From assembly GCA_011051925.1 (NCBI GenBank), contig DRKE01000042.1:1-5887 (forward strand): a DNA stretch of 5,887 bases. The letters run 5' to 3'. The stretch comes from Deltaproteobacteria bacterium. GTDB lineage: Bacteria > Myxococcota_A > UBA9160 > UBA4427. Positions 5,371-5,887 of the stretch are shown piece by piece; the first letter of the stretch is position 1; every line of letters starts with the position of its first letter. A program made the position numbers and the translations under genes. The notes below the pieces were generated by a model that was given only the letters and a program-made list of their open reading frames with translations, was not told the DNA's origin and did not search any database.

Positions 5371-5887
5371 TCAGGGTCGGTCCGGCTCCTGCTCCCAGGC
5401 GCGCCTCAGGAGCCAGTAGCGGTTGAGATCGCCTTCGGCTCCATCGGAAGCGTAGGTCGCCACGGGGGTGAGGCCGAGGGCGGCGGGCCACGATCCGAAC
5501 TCGTCCGCAGAGACCTGATGGCAGTATCGCGGGGGGGCCGTCGGATCGTCACCGAAGCGGAGGAGGCGGTCGCCCGGTTCGAGCTGCCGGGGATCGATCG
5601 GTCGGCCCAGGACGGGTCCCGCTTCCGACCAGGGCACGATCCGCCGCGCGAAACGCTCGCGGTCGGCGAATTGCCAGGTGGCGAGGGCGAGAAGTCCCCC
5701 CGGTGCGAGACGTCGGGCCGCGGCCCGAAGCAGGTCGAGGCGCCAGTCGCGGCCCGGCACGTGATGCAGAACCCCCATCAGGGCGATCAGGTCGAAGGGG
5801 CCTTCGGGAAGCCGTGCCCCGGGTTCCCGTGAATCGCCTTCCGGCCCGGGTCCCGGTTCGAGAAAATCCTGGAGGACCCACTCGCAG
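5371..5887 (-). CDS. Class I SAM-dependent methyltransferase, C-terminal part (truncated by window edge)
   Basis: 171 codons are visible. The frame is open to the right edge on the - strand, so the true start and the glycine-rich SAM-binding motif I lie outside. An internal ATG at 5778 is not the start, because the family motif FDLIALMGVLHHVPG straddles it (FDLIAL upstream, MGVLHHVPG downstream). Next come the RLAPGGLLALATWQF strand, which is the usual post-motif III region, then VPWSEAG, LEPGDRLLRFG, RYCHQVSADEF and a terminal SDGAEGDLNRYWLLRR. The combination VPW...EPGD-LL-(W/F)...RY-H...SDG-GDLN-Y resembles Trm9/ALKBH8-like methyltransferases, which act on wobble uridine of tRNA in eukaryotes. 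That substrate is only a suggestion for this bacterial protein. The gene lies upstream of the kinase on the same strand, separated by the candidate terminator. Confidence 0.85.
   Translation of the reverse strand, partial: CEWVLQDFLEPGPGPEGDSREPGARLPEGPFDLIALMGVLHHVPGRDWRLDLLRAAARRLAPGGLLALATWQFADRERFARRIVPWSEAGPVLGRPIDPRQLEPGDRLLRFGDDPTAPPRYCHQVSADEFGSWPAALGLTPVATYASDGAEGDLNRYWLLRRAWEQEPDRP

Noticed and set aside
3551..5491. 646-codon open frame on the - strand in another frame of the kinase
   Set aside because: Arg/Pro/Gly-rich composition typical of an out-of-frame reading of GC-rich DNA; no domain, and it overlaps the kinase completely.
5371..5778. Methyltransferase starting at ATG 5778
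   Set aside because: The codons upstream of it to the window edge are open and encode the first half of the conserved FDLIALMGVLHHV motif, so the gene continues beyond the right edge.

Overview
The window is a densely coded, GC-rich (about two thirds G+C by eye) bacterial chromosome segment. The organism is probably Gram-negative: one product carries a lipoprotein signal and another is a membrane-anchored Ser/Thr protein kinase. Eukaryotic-like kinases joined to helical-repeat regions, together with this base composition, fit deltaproteobacterial lineages such as Myxococcota, or Acidobacteriota or Planctomycetota. The sequence alone does not decide between them.

Layout, left to right. (1) On the + strand, the last 112 codons of a branched-chain aminotransferase (IlvE family) are followed after 9 bp by a complete tryptophanyl-tRNA synthetase (trpS), probably cotranscribed. 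(2) After a 109-bp gap, a + strand gene with a very good ribosome binding site encodes a lipoprotein made almost entirely of Sel1-like repeats, eight of them exactly 36 residues long and contiguous. (3) A 40-bp convergent gap follows. A 12-bp perfect inverted repeat spans the end of the Sel1 gene, and an 11-bp tandem duplication forms the stop of the opposing gene. (4) On the - strand lies a gene of about 826 codons for an unusual Ser/Thr kinase. In order it has a signal-like segment, a short extracytoplasmic stretch, a transmembrane helix, a beta-rich region, nine uninterrupted 13-residue helical repeats, TPR-like helices, and an intact catalytic kinase domain at the extreme C-terminus. (5) Upstream of it on the same strand, separated by a short hairpin with a T7 tract, is the C-terminal part of a class I SAM-dependent methyltransferase that runs off the right edge.

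The aminotransferase and TrpRS are housekeeping genes. The more interesting part is the convergent pair of an outer-envelope Sel1 solenoid lipoprotein and a membrane-tethered kinase whose own middle is a different solenoid. They may act in one envelope signalling or scaffold system, but only proximity supports that here. The kinase's arrangement, with its catalytic domain last and its 13-residue repeat array inside the cytosolic part, is the best candidate in this window for something poorly described. No tRNA, rRNA, CRISPR array, insertion sequence or phage feature was seen, and no gap without a gene exceeds 110 bp.
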